Source: Hofstenia miamia (lineage: Eukaryota > Xenacoelomorpha > Acoela). Taken from it: a DNA stretch of 64,000 bases. Shown here in pieces: positions 10,605-22,240 of this stretch. The translations under genes and the position numbers were made by a program. How positions within the stretch are numbered: position 1 is the stretch's first letter; every line of letters starts with the position of its first letter. Where the stretch lies: NCBI GenBank assembly GCA_004352715.1, contig SCFE01000062.1:672269-736268 (forward strand). Reading direction: 5' to 3'. The notes under the pieces were generated by a model. That model ran no database searches. It was not told the origin of the DNA and saw only the letters and a list, made by a program, of their open reading frames with translations.

Positions 10605-12556
10605 AATATATATATATATATATATATATATAACTAAATTCTCTAATAGCGTTTGTAAATATTCCTAATTGTATATGCATTTGTTGTTTTATTTGCATTG
10701 CTAATTTTTGACGTTATTTAGAGTTGTAAACATTATTTAATATTGTAAAAAGCAACTCTAAATATAGATATTTTCGTTTCTTCATACCTACTACTATAAG
10801 GCAATTAGCCTGCATACATTTTTAAGGTAGGTGGAAATAACGCTTTAAATATTTCGAAATATTTTGGGAACACAATTTTGCAATAAAATTATTATAGATT
10901 GGTGATTCATGTTGTTGTATGTTATTTGGAATAAAATGGACGATTCGGCTGCACGTTGTCTATCGTCATTTGAGTGGTTGTCATAACTAAATTGTTCCCA
11001 AGACAACATCTTAGAAATAAAGGGACAATTTATTGAAGAAAACGAGGCAGCATCAACAGGAGTAATAATGGGTGATTTTGTCGCACATCTCACAGCTACT
11101 AACTGGCTTGACTGGAAAGCTTGGGTTTGCACTTGCTTCTGTCCTCAATATGTATTCACAAAGATTGCACACACTGTAAGTATATTAATTATATTGAAGG
11201 AATTACTTAAAAACTTTCATGTTTGTAAAGTATTCTAAAAAAATGTGTACTAGCGAAATCGAGTCGCTTATCGAAAGTTCGTAAGAAGAAGCAAGAGAAT
11301 ACACATAGCCTACTGCTTTCTGTAGGCTATAGAATATACCAAATATAATTGACATATATTTAAAAGTAATGCTTCAAATTTAATTAACTGGAATGTACAG
11401 CTTCTCATGAGACGAAATTTTTTAATCCTTGTAATTACAAAATTAATTTTGTAATAGCATAGGATAATATTAAATTCCATTGTTCTCTGAGTAATGTGAG
11501 ACTTCATTCTACTGCAAAATATGTTCTCAAAAACAATAATATTGTAATATTTCCCAAGTGTGTGGAAGAGAAGAGATCCCGTCCAATCTCGTCTAATAAT
11601 ATCCATTTTTTGTGTGTCGATTTTGTAGTAATTTTTCATCCGTATGGTTTTTGTATAAATTGGTGGGATATTATATATTTAATTTAAAATTGTGTAATTA
11701 CTAAAACACAAATATATATATATATATATATTGTGTACAAAGTGTGCTTAAACTATTCATTGTAAAAAACAAGAAATATTTTATGTAGACATGTTTCGAG
11801 TGTCTCCACTCATCGTCAGTACAAAATAACTAAAATAAAATGGTGGTAAATACAAATTTTATAATTTTAAAATTGTAATTCGTAGATCTTATACGATATT
11901 AGTCTTTGACTTAATTGTTTATTTAATAGATTCTCCTTAGTTTCTTTTATGAATATAGCTTCTGCAATTTTTGTATGCTTGGTTTTCATTAAAATAGTAA
12001 AGAATTTCAGAGCATATGGTGGCTGCGCATGCTCTGCAATTTCCTACATCAAAGTAATCCCGCGTTTTCTCATGGCTTGTAAATCAACACGTAAATGCAA
12101 GCAATTAACTTTGCATGAAAAAATGAAATTATTCGCAAATTTACAGTAGAAAATAGCAAGCAATGTGATATTGCAGCTCAATATAATATAATTTTAGGTC
12201 AATTGCGCGGGTTTTTTGAAAATCGAGGTTGTAACATTAATCAGGAAATATTCAACTCCATTGAAGACTCCATTGGTATGTTGTTGAATGTAAGGTTGTC
12301 CAAACAACAATCGATAAATACGTTTTTAAGAATTGATGTAATTTTGTTTCTTTTGCATTATATTGACTTCAGCTTATACAAATATGTTCTTGTATACAAC
12401 ATTTCTTTTTAATGTTTCAAAATTAATAAGATATGAGGGATTTTATGTATAGGCTATCTTTATGTGCAGTCTTGTAGAGTTTAAAACGCGAGGTTTCAAC
12501 ATTATTTGCATGCACATATTCGAAAAAGTAACATCTAACTATTCAAAGGTTCAACT

Positions 12557-12577
<21 letters not shown>
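10424..12577. repeat. 2.15-kb duplicated block, copy B (partner 4075-6228)
   Basis: Counterpart of 4075-6228 at offset +6349, including (TA)n tracts of the same length at 10605-10632 and 11711-11731. Here the block continues past the point where copy A meets its gap, through a longer (TA)n tract at 12560-12589 into new sequence. Confidence 0.85.
11777..11831 (-). ncRNA. Hammerhead ribozyme-like motif, copy B
   Basis: Identical to the motif at 5428-5482: CTGACGA (11819-11813), stem-loop GAGTG-GAGA-CACTC, GAAA, 2-bp stem III, cleavage triplet GTC, and a stem I formed by the flanks. It shares the fate of the duplicated block, so it may be an assembly copy rather than a second locus. Confidence 0.62.
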
Positions 12578-12591
<14 letters not shown>

Positions 12592-12592
<1 letters not shown>

Positions 12593-12976
12593 CTTTCTTT
12601 TTTATCGCTCAAAGGCTGACAACACGCTTTTGGCAATATGGTTAACGTTTGGTTCATTATGTCAACATCCTTTTTTGANNNNNNNNNNNNNNNNNNNNNN
12701 NNNNNNNNNNNNNNNNNNNNNNNNNNNNNNNNNNNNNNNNNNNNNNNNNNNNNNNNNNNNNNNNNNNNNNNNNNNNNNNNNNNNNNNNNNNNNNNNNNNN
12801 NNNNNNNNNNNNNNNNNNNNNNNNNNNNNNNNNNNNNNNNNNNNNNNNNNNNNNNNNNNNNNNNNNNNNNNNNNNNNNNNATATATATATATCTTTCTTT
12901 TTTATCGCTCAAAGGCTGACAACACGCTTTTGGCAATATGGTTAACGTTTGGTTCATTATGTCAACATCCTTTTTT
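12592..12976. repeat. 85-bp direct repeat on both sides of a 202-N gap
   Basis: 12592-12676 (starting TCTTTCTTTTTTATCGCTC) recurs at 12892-12976. The two differ only in the T-run length at the end and flank the gap. Both copies are preceded by (TA)n. This pattern is usual when two overlapping contig ends were scaffolded instead of merged, or when a short tandem unit could not be resolved. Confidence 0.8.
12679..12880. other. Assembly gap (202 N)
   Basis: Run of 202 N between two copies of the same 85-bp sequence. Its true size may be zero or negative. Confidence 0.98.
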
Positions 12977-12980
12977 TTGA

Positions 12981-13942
12981 TGTATAAGATACTCGCTTTG
13001 GAATTCCTCAGTTCCTACGGATCTGGTTTTACATGTCTTGATCTTCTCGCTTTTTCAAAATATTTACTAAAGTTTAGTGGGTAGCCGCTTCTGATTATGC
13101 CTTAGAAATAAACGTTCCGGACATTGTGGCTTTCTCCTTCCTATCTCCAATATTTCATATATTTCAAAACAAGCTATATTTATGCATGCTGCATACTAGG
13201 CAAATGTTGGTGATACATTCTCTAGTTACTATTGCAATTACTATGATCATTAAACAGAAGTCTCTCTCGATCCTACACTAATTCTGCTGTAATTTTTTTA
13301 TGAACTTTTATTTCGTTTTTTTACTTCACATATATATATATAGTTGACAGCATTTGTATTAACATTTTGTACTCCTATGAATATACTAAGGTGCTCACTA
13401 TTGAAAAAAAAATGAAATAAATATACTCTATTTGTAAATTTGAGCAGAGGTCGACTGTAGTTTAAAAAATCTAAATTTTTGATATTTGATAATTTGATCA
13501 TTGCCCTACGCTAAATTTTTTGCATTGATTTCTTCATGGCCTTTCTTTAGAGGTAGCCTTGGATTTATCTAACCCTTGTAATGATGACTTTCCGTTAAGA
13601 ACAATGCGCCAGGATAGAAAATCAAAGGCATATAGTTTGATCAGAAAATCAAAAGCTGGCGTAAAACTTAAGTGACTTTTCTATAAAAAACCGAATTTTG
13701 TGGCTATACAGGAAATATTTTTCACTAATGCAAGAAATATTTTTCCTAGTAATCATGGACAGGTATAGATTAAACATTTTATTTGTTTCAATTTATGAGT
13801 ATTTTGCGAAAATTTTTACATACATTATTTTGTATCTTACAACAATTCAACTATCATATAAAATATAGTTTAGGCTTTATATTCTAACTTTCAAACTGTT
13901 CAATGGAAAAAATAGATAAATCTATTAAATTGTATGATTTAG
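12981..13942. other. AT-rich non-coding DNA
   Basis: No coding pattern or transposon end is recognised. A short (TA)n tract is at 13330-13342. The stretch ends in a plausible but weak splice acceptor (GTATGATTTAG) at 13942, just before the candidate terminal exon. Confidence 0.4.
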
Positions 13943-14316
13943 AAAATGGATGATTACAAACTGTATATGTGCCCATGTCCGTGCGCTTTTGCATTTTGGT
14001 ACATGAAAGCAGTTCAAAGACTTCCTGACAGCATCCTAAACAGAGTCTTGGCATGCGTCTGGACGTATTTTTGCAGCATGTGTGCACTCTACGTTGCTGC
14101 AGCTGAAGAAAAACTGGATCCCATACAGGAAGTAAAGGACTCTATTGGCTTTCTCATTAAAGAAGTCACAATTGACCGATCATAAAATGTTAAACACATG
14201 ATTAACGTAGATAGTTTTATAAATTTTAGCACTAAAAACTTGATGTTGAAGTTAGTAGTTGTCTATTTTGTTTATTTGAGTCCTTGATTTGTAAGCATTT
14301 GCAATTGTTAAATAAA
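13943..14316 (+). CDS. Candidate small terminal exon or retrocopy, unknown protein
   Basis: An open frame runs from a possible acceptor AG at 13942 through ATG 13946 to TAA 14183-14185 (80 residues). About 125 bp of AT-rich sequence and an AATAAA signal at 14311-14316 follow. The coding part is clearly richer in G/C than its surroundings and uses mixed codons, unlike chance open frames here. The peptide has a Cys-rich hydrophobic stretch (MCPCPCAFAFWYM; ACVWTYFCSMCALYVAAA) that could span a membrane, then an acidic/basic tail (EEKLDPIQEVKDSIGFLIKE). I do not recognise it. It could be the last exon of a gene whose other exons lie upstream or in gaps, a very small gene, or a retrocopy. No poly(A) tract or target duplication was found to support the last option. 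Confidence 0.4.
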
Positions 14317-14849
14317 ACAAAATCTTCAATTTAAAAAATGTTTTTCATAATGTGTTCGATTATATGCAATTAGATTAAATTATTCAGAGAACAATGAATT
14401 TAGTGTTTGATAACAAAGCAAACCCATTATTTATTCATGCTCTACAGATTGTGTAGCAAGCGCACTGCATTTAAAATAACAATATGCAGTGCACAGCTAT
14501 AACTGAGTTACCGGGTTTACAGTTCAGTAATGTGTGTACAGATCAGCCGGGTCCCCAGGTCAATTTTGAGCTTAAATATTCCAGGTTAGGGAGGCCATCG
14601 GGTCACATTTATTGAATGAACAAGCGAGAGCGAAATAATTGTGCACAAAGTTTCTTGTCGCAATACAGTCAGGTTGATTATTTAGATCTTGCATTTCACA
14701 AACTCCATACATACATAACTTGTTTTAAAGTTTTCCGAAGTTTTTCATGCTTCTATGTTAGAAGTTCTGAAATTTGATCAAAACCCAAATCGAATTTTTT
14801 GTAGAAATATAATGTTTAATCATTTTGCAACTACAAGAAATTCTACAAC
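14317..14849. other. AT-rich non-coding DNA
   Basis: Nothing recognisable apart from a few moderately GC-rich patches near 14490-14620 with no clear coding pattern. Confidence 0.4.
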
Positions 14850-15060
14850 TTTGAATTTGAAGATATTTTCAAGCCAATGCTATTCTGGCAACTCAAGTAT
14901 GACGTTTTTCTAAACTTAAAAAAACTACTTGGCGTGTATTCGTTGCCCAAACTACTTCTCTGTCAGAGAAACATTTTCAGCTGCAGGAAACATCAGTGGA
15001 GAAAATATAGCTCGTGAAAGTCATATATTATTGAAGCTCAAACAGTGGTCTGTAAGAATG
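14850..15060 (+). pseudogene. hAT transposase C-terminal (dimerisation region) remnant
   Basis: In shifting frames the stretch reads PMLFWQLKYDVFLNLKKLL (14874 on), then WRVFVAQTTSLSEK (14930 on), then FSAAGNISGENIARESH (14974 on) and a Leu-rich end. This order, FW...L..LA...L, then TS-SE, then FSAAGNI, then an Arg/Leu-rich stretch, is the typical C-terminal dimerisation region of hAT-superfamily transposases. At least two frameshifts separate the blocks and no catalytic part is seen upstream, so this is a 5'-deleted relic. Several hAT-type MITEs in the window (36491, 38529, 46029, 60835) belong to the same superfamily, but a direct link is not shown. Confidence 0.6.
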
Positions 15061-17649
15061 CAATCCTAAAATTTGTTTCATATAATGTTTTTTTTACTTT
15101 TTGCTTATAGATAATTTGGGTTACTTCTATTTTTATGTTAATTAAAATAAACGTGTCAAACTGGGTCACCATTTCAATAATTTTACAATTATACCAGGTT
15201 TCAACAAGGCGGATGGGTATTATTATTTTATTCCAATTATTGCTAATTGATAAGAGAACTCACTGATCAACGGCACAAATATTGGCAAACGCATGTTAAC
15301 AATAAACCTAAGTATTCACCTAGTACACTACATTACCCTTCTTCCCTTATCAAAATTTCGCTTAATAATCAAAATTCAAAAGAACAATTATCAATGTTCT
15401 ATAATCTTCCATCTTTGAGGAAGTAACATTCTCTTAGCTACTGGAAGTATTGCTTCAATATAGAGTTCGAATGTTCCAAGTCTGGAAAAGTTGTTTACAT
15501 AAGAAGCTTTTGGGTATGCAGATTATGAAATATGAGAAATGCCTTTTTGTCCTGGTAATTGGTTGGAAACGCTGTTAGTGCTTCAAAGAGCATCTCAAAT
15601 ATAGATAATCCATCAATGGATCCGTTAGCAGAGCGATTGTAATCAAATACAGTTTCTTGTATTGCTTAAGGTCATGACTGATTGCTGGAACAGATCCTTT
15701 CTTTAAGTTTTCGACGTACTCGTTCCATTATTTCATTTGCTCGTGGTCTGTATGCCGTCTTCTGGCTCAAGATAAAGTAGAATTCCCTCATACCTAACTA
15801 CCTTATAGCGACCAAAAATAAATTTCGCGGCTCAATAGCAGCCACTCCAATAAAATGAAATTGTTTTATAACAACCTTTTTATAACGACTAATTAGAGAT
15901 AGAACCGGCTACCGGCCAAAATGATAAAAAAAACTTCTTGTTTTATCTTATAAAGAAAGAATATTTTGCTTAGTTTTAGAGCAATTTCTATGAAAATCTA
16001 AATTCAAAAAATGTTTATAGCTTCAGTAATCTAGCTTGGCAATTAGAATGATAACTAAATTTACTTTCTGGAATCTCAATAATTTACTATAAATTGAATT
16101 GTTCTGCTTTTTGAAAAGGTAGTTTGACTGTAGTTTTTTATGGAACTTAGTAATAATTTTTACAGAAGCTCTTTATAATAATAAAGGTTTAATCTATAAA
16201 ATTTACACTTGACATTTGAGAAGCCTCGTATAAATCAACGAACTTGAGCGCTTGTATTTTTCTAATATTTGAGGAGAAGCTCAAAATAAATTTAAAAGAT
16301 TTTCGGTTGCAAACACATTCAAACACAAATATCAGTTGACACATACTACTAAAGGAGTTTGGCTTAAGAAAAAAATTTTTTAAATATATGCATGTGTTTA
16401 CTTATAAATTATTCAATGCTAACTGAGGTCAAATACCACAACAACATGAAACACAATGATTGATAATGCTACTCGCTTAGCTTTATTCAATTTAACTTTC
16501 ATAAAAAATATACTATCTGAGTAATTTGAAATGTTTATGTTCACGAAAAAGTAAAAACTGATTAAAGTTATACAGAGACTTGATATAGTGAAAATATCAC
16601 ATTTGTGTTTTGCAAGAAATATAGTTATAATAGCTTTAAATTTGGGTATATGCAATATGAAGTCTTTGCTCGCGATGTGTAATTTTCTAGATTAAAACAG
16701 TTTATACATATACTGTATATATATAAATGTTTGCATAAATTCAATAAACAATGCAAAAAAATTACCGGTCAAAATCGGCCGAAAACCGGTCGGCTAGTAT
16801 TAACTCTTGCCGGCCTTAAAATTTCCAGCCGGTTCCGATTTCGTAACCAAATAGGCGTGTTCCCTGGAAGCGAAGCATTCTTTCATAACAGCATGTTGGC
16901 GTTTCCAAATTTTGATTTTCAGTAATGTTTGCGTTTTCCAAAAATTAATTTGGTTTCGATTTCTGCTATCAGTATTATTAAGACATCGTTCAAGAAAAAA
17001 TACCATTTTAAGTGTATTTTCACAACATTAAGTTTGGTTGTTAATCAAGTAAAACTAAATTACGCCTCAACTTGACAAAAATTTTTGCGCTTGCTCCAAG
17101 AAGACTGCAACGTTTCTTTGAACTAATATTATAAGCAACTGTTTCTACTAAAAACCAAAAATTCGGTTTTCTTTTATTTTTTCTCTGTACTGTTGCGGTT
17201 TTCTTCACGGCATAATGCCAAGCACTAGTTTTCAGATTTGTGTACACGTCCCGCTAAACACTGAAATCCAATAAATAGTTTTCATTGTGCGCATTTGCAA
17301 GTAATAATAATATTTTGTGACAATTTTTTTTGTATTTTTCAGTTTTAAATAAACTGAAATCACTACTATTTCTTTAAAATATAATAAAAAATGACGACTT
17401 GAAGTACAAACTAGTAAATGAAAAAATAATACAAAAAGTAAACGCACAATTTGATTATATTTATTAATTTTGAATTACATACAATGACTCTATGCTATAC
17501 ATGAATGATTTTATTTTGAACATTGTCATTAGATGATTATATCAAGTAATAAAACTTAAATAAATCAAATAAACGACCAATGATGTCAAATGGTAACCCT
17601 TGAAATTGCAAACTAAAGATCAGAATCATTATCCGATGAGATGGGTTCC
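15061..17649. other. AT-rich non-coding DNA with CCGG-rich patches
   Basis: No gene is supported. Two GC-rich patches with repeated ACCGG/CCGGC words stand out, at 15904-15930 and 16755-16850. They may be ends of a decayed repeat, but I could not pair them into clear inverted repeats. The open frames near 16731-17006 pass through this patch by chance. Confidence 0.4.
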
Positions 17650-18150
17650 AAATTCTCTCATTGAGGAAGAGTAGACTGTGAAAAGAGGAAAATTCACTCT
17701 CGAGAAGAAAGAAAAAAGGGGAGGAAGAGAACTTAAAGAAATTATTGAGAAAAAGCGAGGAGAGGAATTGTTGATGAAGAAGAATTATTTATTAAAAAAT
17801 TAAGGAACATAACCGGATTTCTGGGTGAAATTAATGGAATTGATTTTGATGTAGAATTGGATGATAAAATTGAAAAAATTAATAGAAAAGAAAAGGAAGA
17901 AGAAAAAGAGATAGATGAAAAGTTATTTCATCAGAAATTCCAAAAAAATGCTATAAAAGCCAGAAAGGCAAAAATAAAGCAGAAAAAAATAAAAAAACCA
18001 AGAACAAAAAGCTAGAAAAGCAAAAAGAGCAGAAAGAGCAAAAAAGCAAGAAGAACAAAGAAAGAAAGAAAAAGAAGATTATTGGGATTTTTTAAAGAGG
18101 AAGAGGAATTTAAACTTGAGATTAGTGATGGTGAATACGATAATGCGTAG
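17650..18150 (+). pseudogene. Degenerate Lys/Glu-rich coding sequence, unknown family
   Basis: The plus strand gives a coherent charged peptide. An open block of about 80 codons (about 17775-18015) contains KKLRNITGFLGEINGIDFDV followed by KEKEEEKEIDEKLFHQKF. After a stop, a second block reads RKAKRAERAKKQEEQRKK then KEDYWDFL. After one more frameshift an acidic end, EFKLEISDGEYDNA, stops at TAG 18148-18150. The composition predicts coiled coil followed by an acidic tail. The purine-rich strand bias is strong. The family is not recognised; it may be an accessory ORF of a mobile element or a broken host gene. Confidence 0.45.
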
Positions 18151-21100
18151 ATATAATCTCTAAACTCAAACAACTTTGAAATAGTATATAAATTAATTAC
18201 ACTGTATGCATTAATTGCGCATTATAGATACTTTTATGAAAAAGCGGATTTATGCCTTTCATATGCAAATAAATGTTTGATGGTATATTTTGTATAAAAA
18301 ATACATGTAATTTGGCTAATTAAAAATTTGCTTGCCTAACTTTTATATGTACCAAATGCCACTTATAATGGTAATAACACCAGAGCTTAACAATCGCCGA
18401 AATCTTCAAGTATTACATTTCGTTTCCCACTAAAAACAATAATGATATAAAATCGGAGAATCATTTTCTAACAATTCAAATAATCGTTATCTACATTGGG
18501 CGCCAATGATAAGAGAACACTGTACTAAAATATTGCAATGATCTCCTGCAACTATACAATGTTGAAAAACACGCATTAACATTAAAACTATGTAATTACG
18601 TAGAATTTTAAACTTATAAGTGGCAATCCAATAATTGCGTAAAAATCAATTAATTTATGGAGGGTAGCAAAAGTCTGTTGGTAGTGTTCAAATTCTACAT
18701 TTAGCATAAATCTGTATGCAATGCCCAATTTACAGGGCCATGTTTAATGGATTTTTGTTTAGAATCTTGCTTCATGCTGAGTTTCAGTTTACTCATCTCT
18801 TTACCAAAAACGTTACTTTGCATCGATAGATGGCGTTAAGTTAGTATTTAGAATAATTTATTCATAAGAATATCATATCAATGAAGGTTTAATGAAATTA
18901 TAGGTTAAAATAATATAGAGTATCTCTATTTTAATAGTATATACATAGCTTCTGTATTGCTTTGCTAATTATGTCTATGCTTCATGATTTTCAAAAAATT
19001 ATATCAAATCATTGTTATGCATAATAGAAAGTTGTGTTTAAAGTGTTTAAAATTTATTAGTCCAAGTAATCAATGCAATGAAGGACTAACTTCGCAGATC
19101 TGTGTTTTTTCATCTTTCAATTTTCATAGTAATATATAGAATGCGCATTCAATAATATTTATATAGGTTAAACTCAAAGAGCTTAGATACTTTAAAAATA
19201 CCGACTATGCAATTATTGCTGAGGGAAAATATTTCTAAAATTTAAGTAACACTTACTGTGATTCTTCATATAGAATATTTCTGTAGAATAGAGATTTATT
19301 ATATACTTAAACTAAAACTGGATTGTCCTGCAACGAGTTCTGATATTTATTACTTTGTTAATGCCACGTTTTACATCATTTAGATAACGATTATATCTTC
19401 ATGTATTTTTTATTATATACAAACTAATAAATGCTTGATAAACATAACAAAACACATTATACATATAATGATTTCATGATGTGTGGCAGTCAATGAAATG
19501 CTTAGAGATGGACCACACCTCACAGCATCATTTTTGGAAAACATGGAAACATGGTAGCAAATATGTTGAATTTGGTAATTTCAAAGTTTGTATGACATAC
19601 ATCCAGAAGAATATCGAATACGTCTTCTTGTGCCAACTCAAATGACTAAGTGATTGAAAGAGCACCGCTGATCAGCCCTTAACCTTTGAATTCCAAAGTC
19701 TGATTTTGCTGTGCACCACACAGCTGTTTTCCAAACTTGAATTATTTTTATTGGTGGATATTTAAGGCAGTACATGATGGCCAACTGAACTTAATATGCT
19801 GGAAAACCATTAGAAACTCTTACCTATTTCTTGGAGTTTGATCCCCTTTCAAGAATTTTCTCAGATGAAAGCTTTCTTGGGATGTGCAATTCAATTTTAC
19901 TGGGCTTGTTTCCTCAAATCTCACAAAGATCACAATCATCAATTACTATTCAAATGTAAGAATGACAATGACCATTGCAAACGGTGGTTTATGCAGTTCA
20001 AATTTATGCTTTGCAAAGAAGGCCTTCACTCTTTTGGAGTATTCTAAAACTAAGACTGCGATGATTTCTTGAAAATAACTTGAAAAAACATTCTTTGTTT
20101 CAAATCTTCACACAAGAACATACAAAAAAGTTTAGATATACAGTTCAATGAAATTATCAGCATATATGAAGATTAACAGAGGCTTCTGCTTATGGTAAAT
20201 GAATTTTTAATCAAATGCAATTTGTATTTTAGGTCAAAATGACACATGTGGGGTAACTCCAGTGTTATATAACAGAACGTATCCTTTGCAGCTGCTTTCA
20301 GTGCCATAACCATATTGGATAGCTTAACAAAGTACATAATTACCTGTAGAAAACCTTTGTCTAGATCAAAGATTATAATTTTAAATGCACCTTCATTCAT
20401 ATATTAAGAAATTGTAATTTTTGTATTCCCCCTATTTTCTAAACTCTAGTGGGATTTGTACCATACTCCTGAAACAAGAAAAAGTTAATTTTTGTTTTAT
20501 CTAGCACCATTGGCTTCTCACACAACTATTTGTGAAATTTATAACTACAATAAGCGTTCAAATTTCATTTGAGGAAATCAACTTATGATTTTCCAAAGTG
20601 TCGCAATGTCGAAAATACCCAGTCTAACTTATAAATGCTAAAACGATCAGTAATATTATGTAAAAGTATACATAAAGCTGCAAAAATTGAGTAATAATAA
20701 AGGCATAACGTGTAATATTTTATTTTGGATTTTTAAACATAAATGCGCCGAAATTGTGAAATTATGCATTGGTAGGCAAACATTACAAACATATGTAAAC
20801 TTAGAACAATTGTTATTTACATACATAAAACAAAATCAACGACAGTATTTCCTGTCTTTGTTTGAACGTAACATAACTATTTCCCTGTGAATTGCAAAAA
20901 TATTATTAAAATTGACTAGCAAATCAGTACAAACTTTCGATGATAATCTTGATCTTTAATGGATGCTACCACGCATTTTAATTTGACTTAGATAAAATGA
21001 ATGTCTATGAAAAGTTTAAGATATTCATTTCCTTTATTCAAATTACAACATAAAATCATGTCCATAAAAATGGCAAATATTCTGAAGTGTGCTTAAAATT

Positions 21101-21216
21101 TCCATAAATATTTAATGTTACATTTGATAGAAACAAAAGAAATAGTTGCTCTAATATTTCTGGTCAATAAAAAATTGGCAATATATTTCACTGACAATTT
21201 GCCCTATGAAGAAGAC
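18151..21216. other. AT-rich non-coding DNA up to a gap
   Basis: I see no exon-like segment with good splice sites, no inverted-repeat element and no RNA gene. The open frames around 19838-20072 and 20173-20400 lack any recognisable motif. Confidence 0.4.
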
Positions 21217-22216
21217 NNNNNNNNNNNNNNNNNNNNNNNNNNNNNNNNNNNNNNNNNNNNNNNNNNNNNNNNNNNNNNNNNNNNNNNNNNNNNNNNNNNN
21301 NNNNNNNNNNNNNNNNNNNNNNNNNNNNNNNNNNNNNNNNNNNNNNNNNNNNNNNNNNNNNNNNNNNNNNNNNNNNNNNNNNNNNNNNNNNNNNNNNNNN
21401 NNNNNNNNNNNNNNNNNNNNNNNNNNNNNNNNNNNNNNNNNNNNNNNNNNNNNNNNNNNNNNNNNNNNNNNNNNNNNNNNNNNNNNNNNNNNNNNNNNNN
21501 NNNNNNNNNNNNNNNNNNNNNNNNNNNNNNNNNNNNNNNNNNNNNNNNNNNNNNNNNNNNNNNNNNNNNNNNNNNNNNNNNNNNNNNNNNNNNNNNNNNN
21601 NNNNNNNNNNNNNNNNNNNNNNNNNNNNNNNNNNNNNNNNNNNNNNNNNNNNNNNNNNNNNNNNNNNNNNNNNNNNNNNNNNNNNNNNNNNNNNNNNNNN
21701 NNNNNNNNNNNNNNNNNNNNNNNNNNNNNNNNNNNNNNNNNNNNNNNNNNNNNNNNNNNNNNNNNNNNNNNNNNNNNNNNNNNNNNNNNNNNNNNNNNNN
21801 NNNNNNNNNNNNNNNNNNNNNNNNNNNNNNNNNNNNNNNNNNNNNNNNNNNNNNNNNNNNNNNNNNNNNNNNNNNNNNNNNNNNNNNNNNNNNNNNNNNN
21901 NNNNNNNNNNNNNNNNNNNNNNNNNNNNNNNNNNNNNNNNNNNNNNNNNNNNNNNNNNNNNNNNNNNNNNNNNNNNNNNNNNNNNNNNNNNNNNNNNNNN
22001 NNNNNNNNNNNNNNNNNNNNNNNNNNNNNNNNNNNNNNNNNNNNNNNNNNNNNNNNNNNNNNNNNNNNNNNNNNNNNNNNNNNNNNNNNNNNNNNNNNNN
22101 NNNNNNNNNNNNNNNNNNNNNNNNNNNNNNNNNNNNNNNNNNNNNNNNNNNNNNNNNNNNNNNNNNNNNNNNNNNNNNNNNNNNNNNNNNNNNNNNNNNN
22201 NNNNNNNNNNNNNNNN
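21217..22216. other. Assembly gap (exactly 1000 N)
   Basis: Run of exactly 1000 N with arbitrary size. Its right edge lies in (TA)n (22217-22240). Confidence 0.98.
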
Positions 22217-22240
22217 TATATATATATATATATATATATA
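22217..22240. repeat. (TA)n microsatellite at gap edge
   Basis: Pure TA tract directly after the N run. Confidence 0.9.

Noticed and set aside
16755-16850. CCGG-rich patch as a transposon end or regulatory island
   Set aside because: I could not find a matching inverted partner or target duplication; the patch at 15904-15930 is only vaguely similar.
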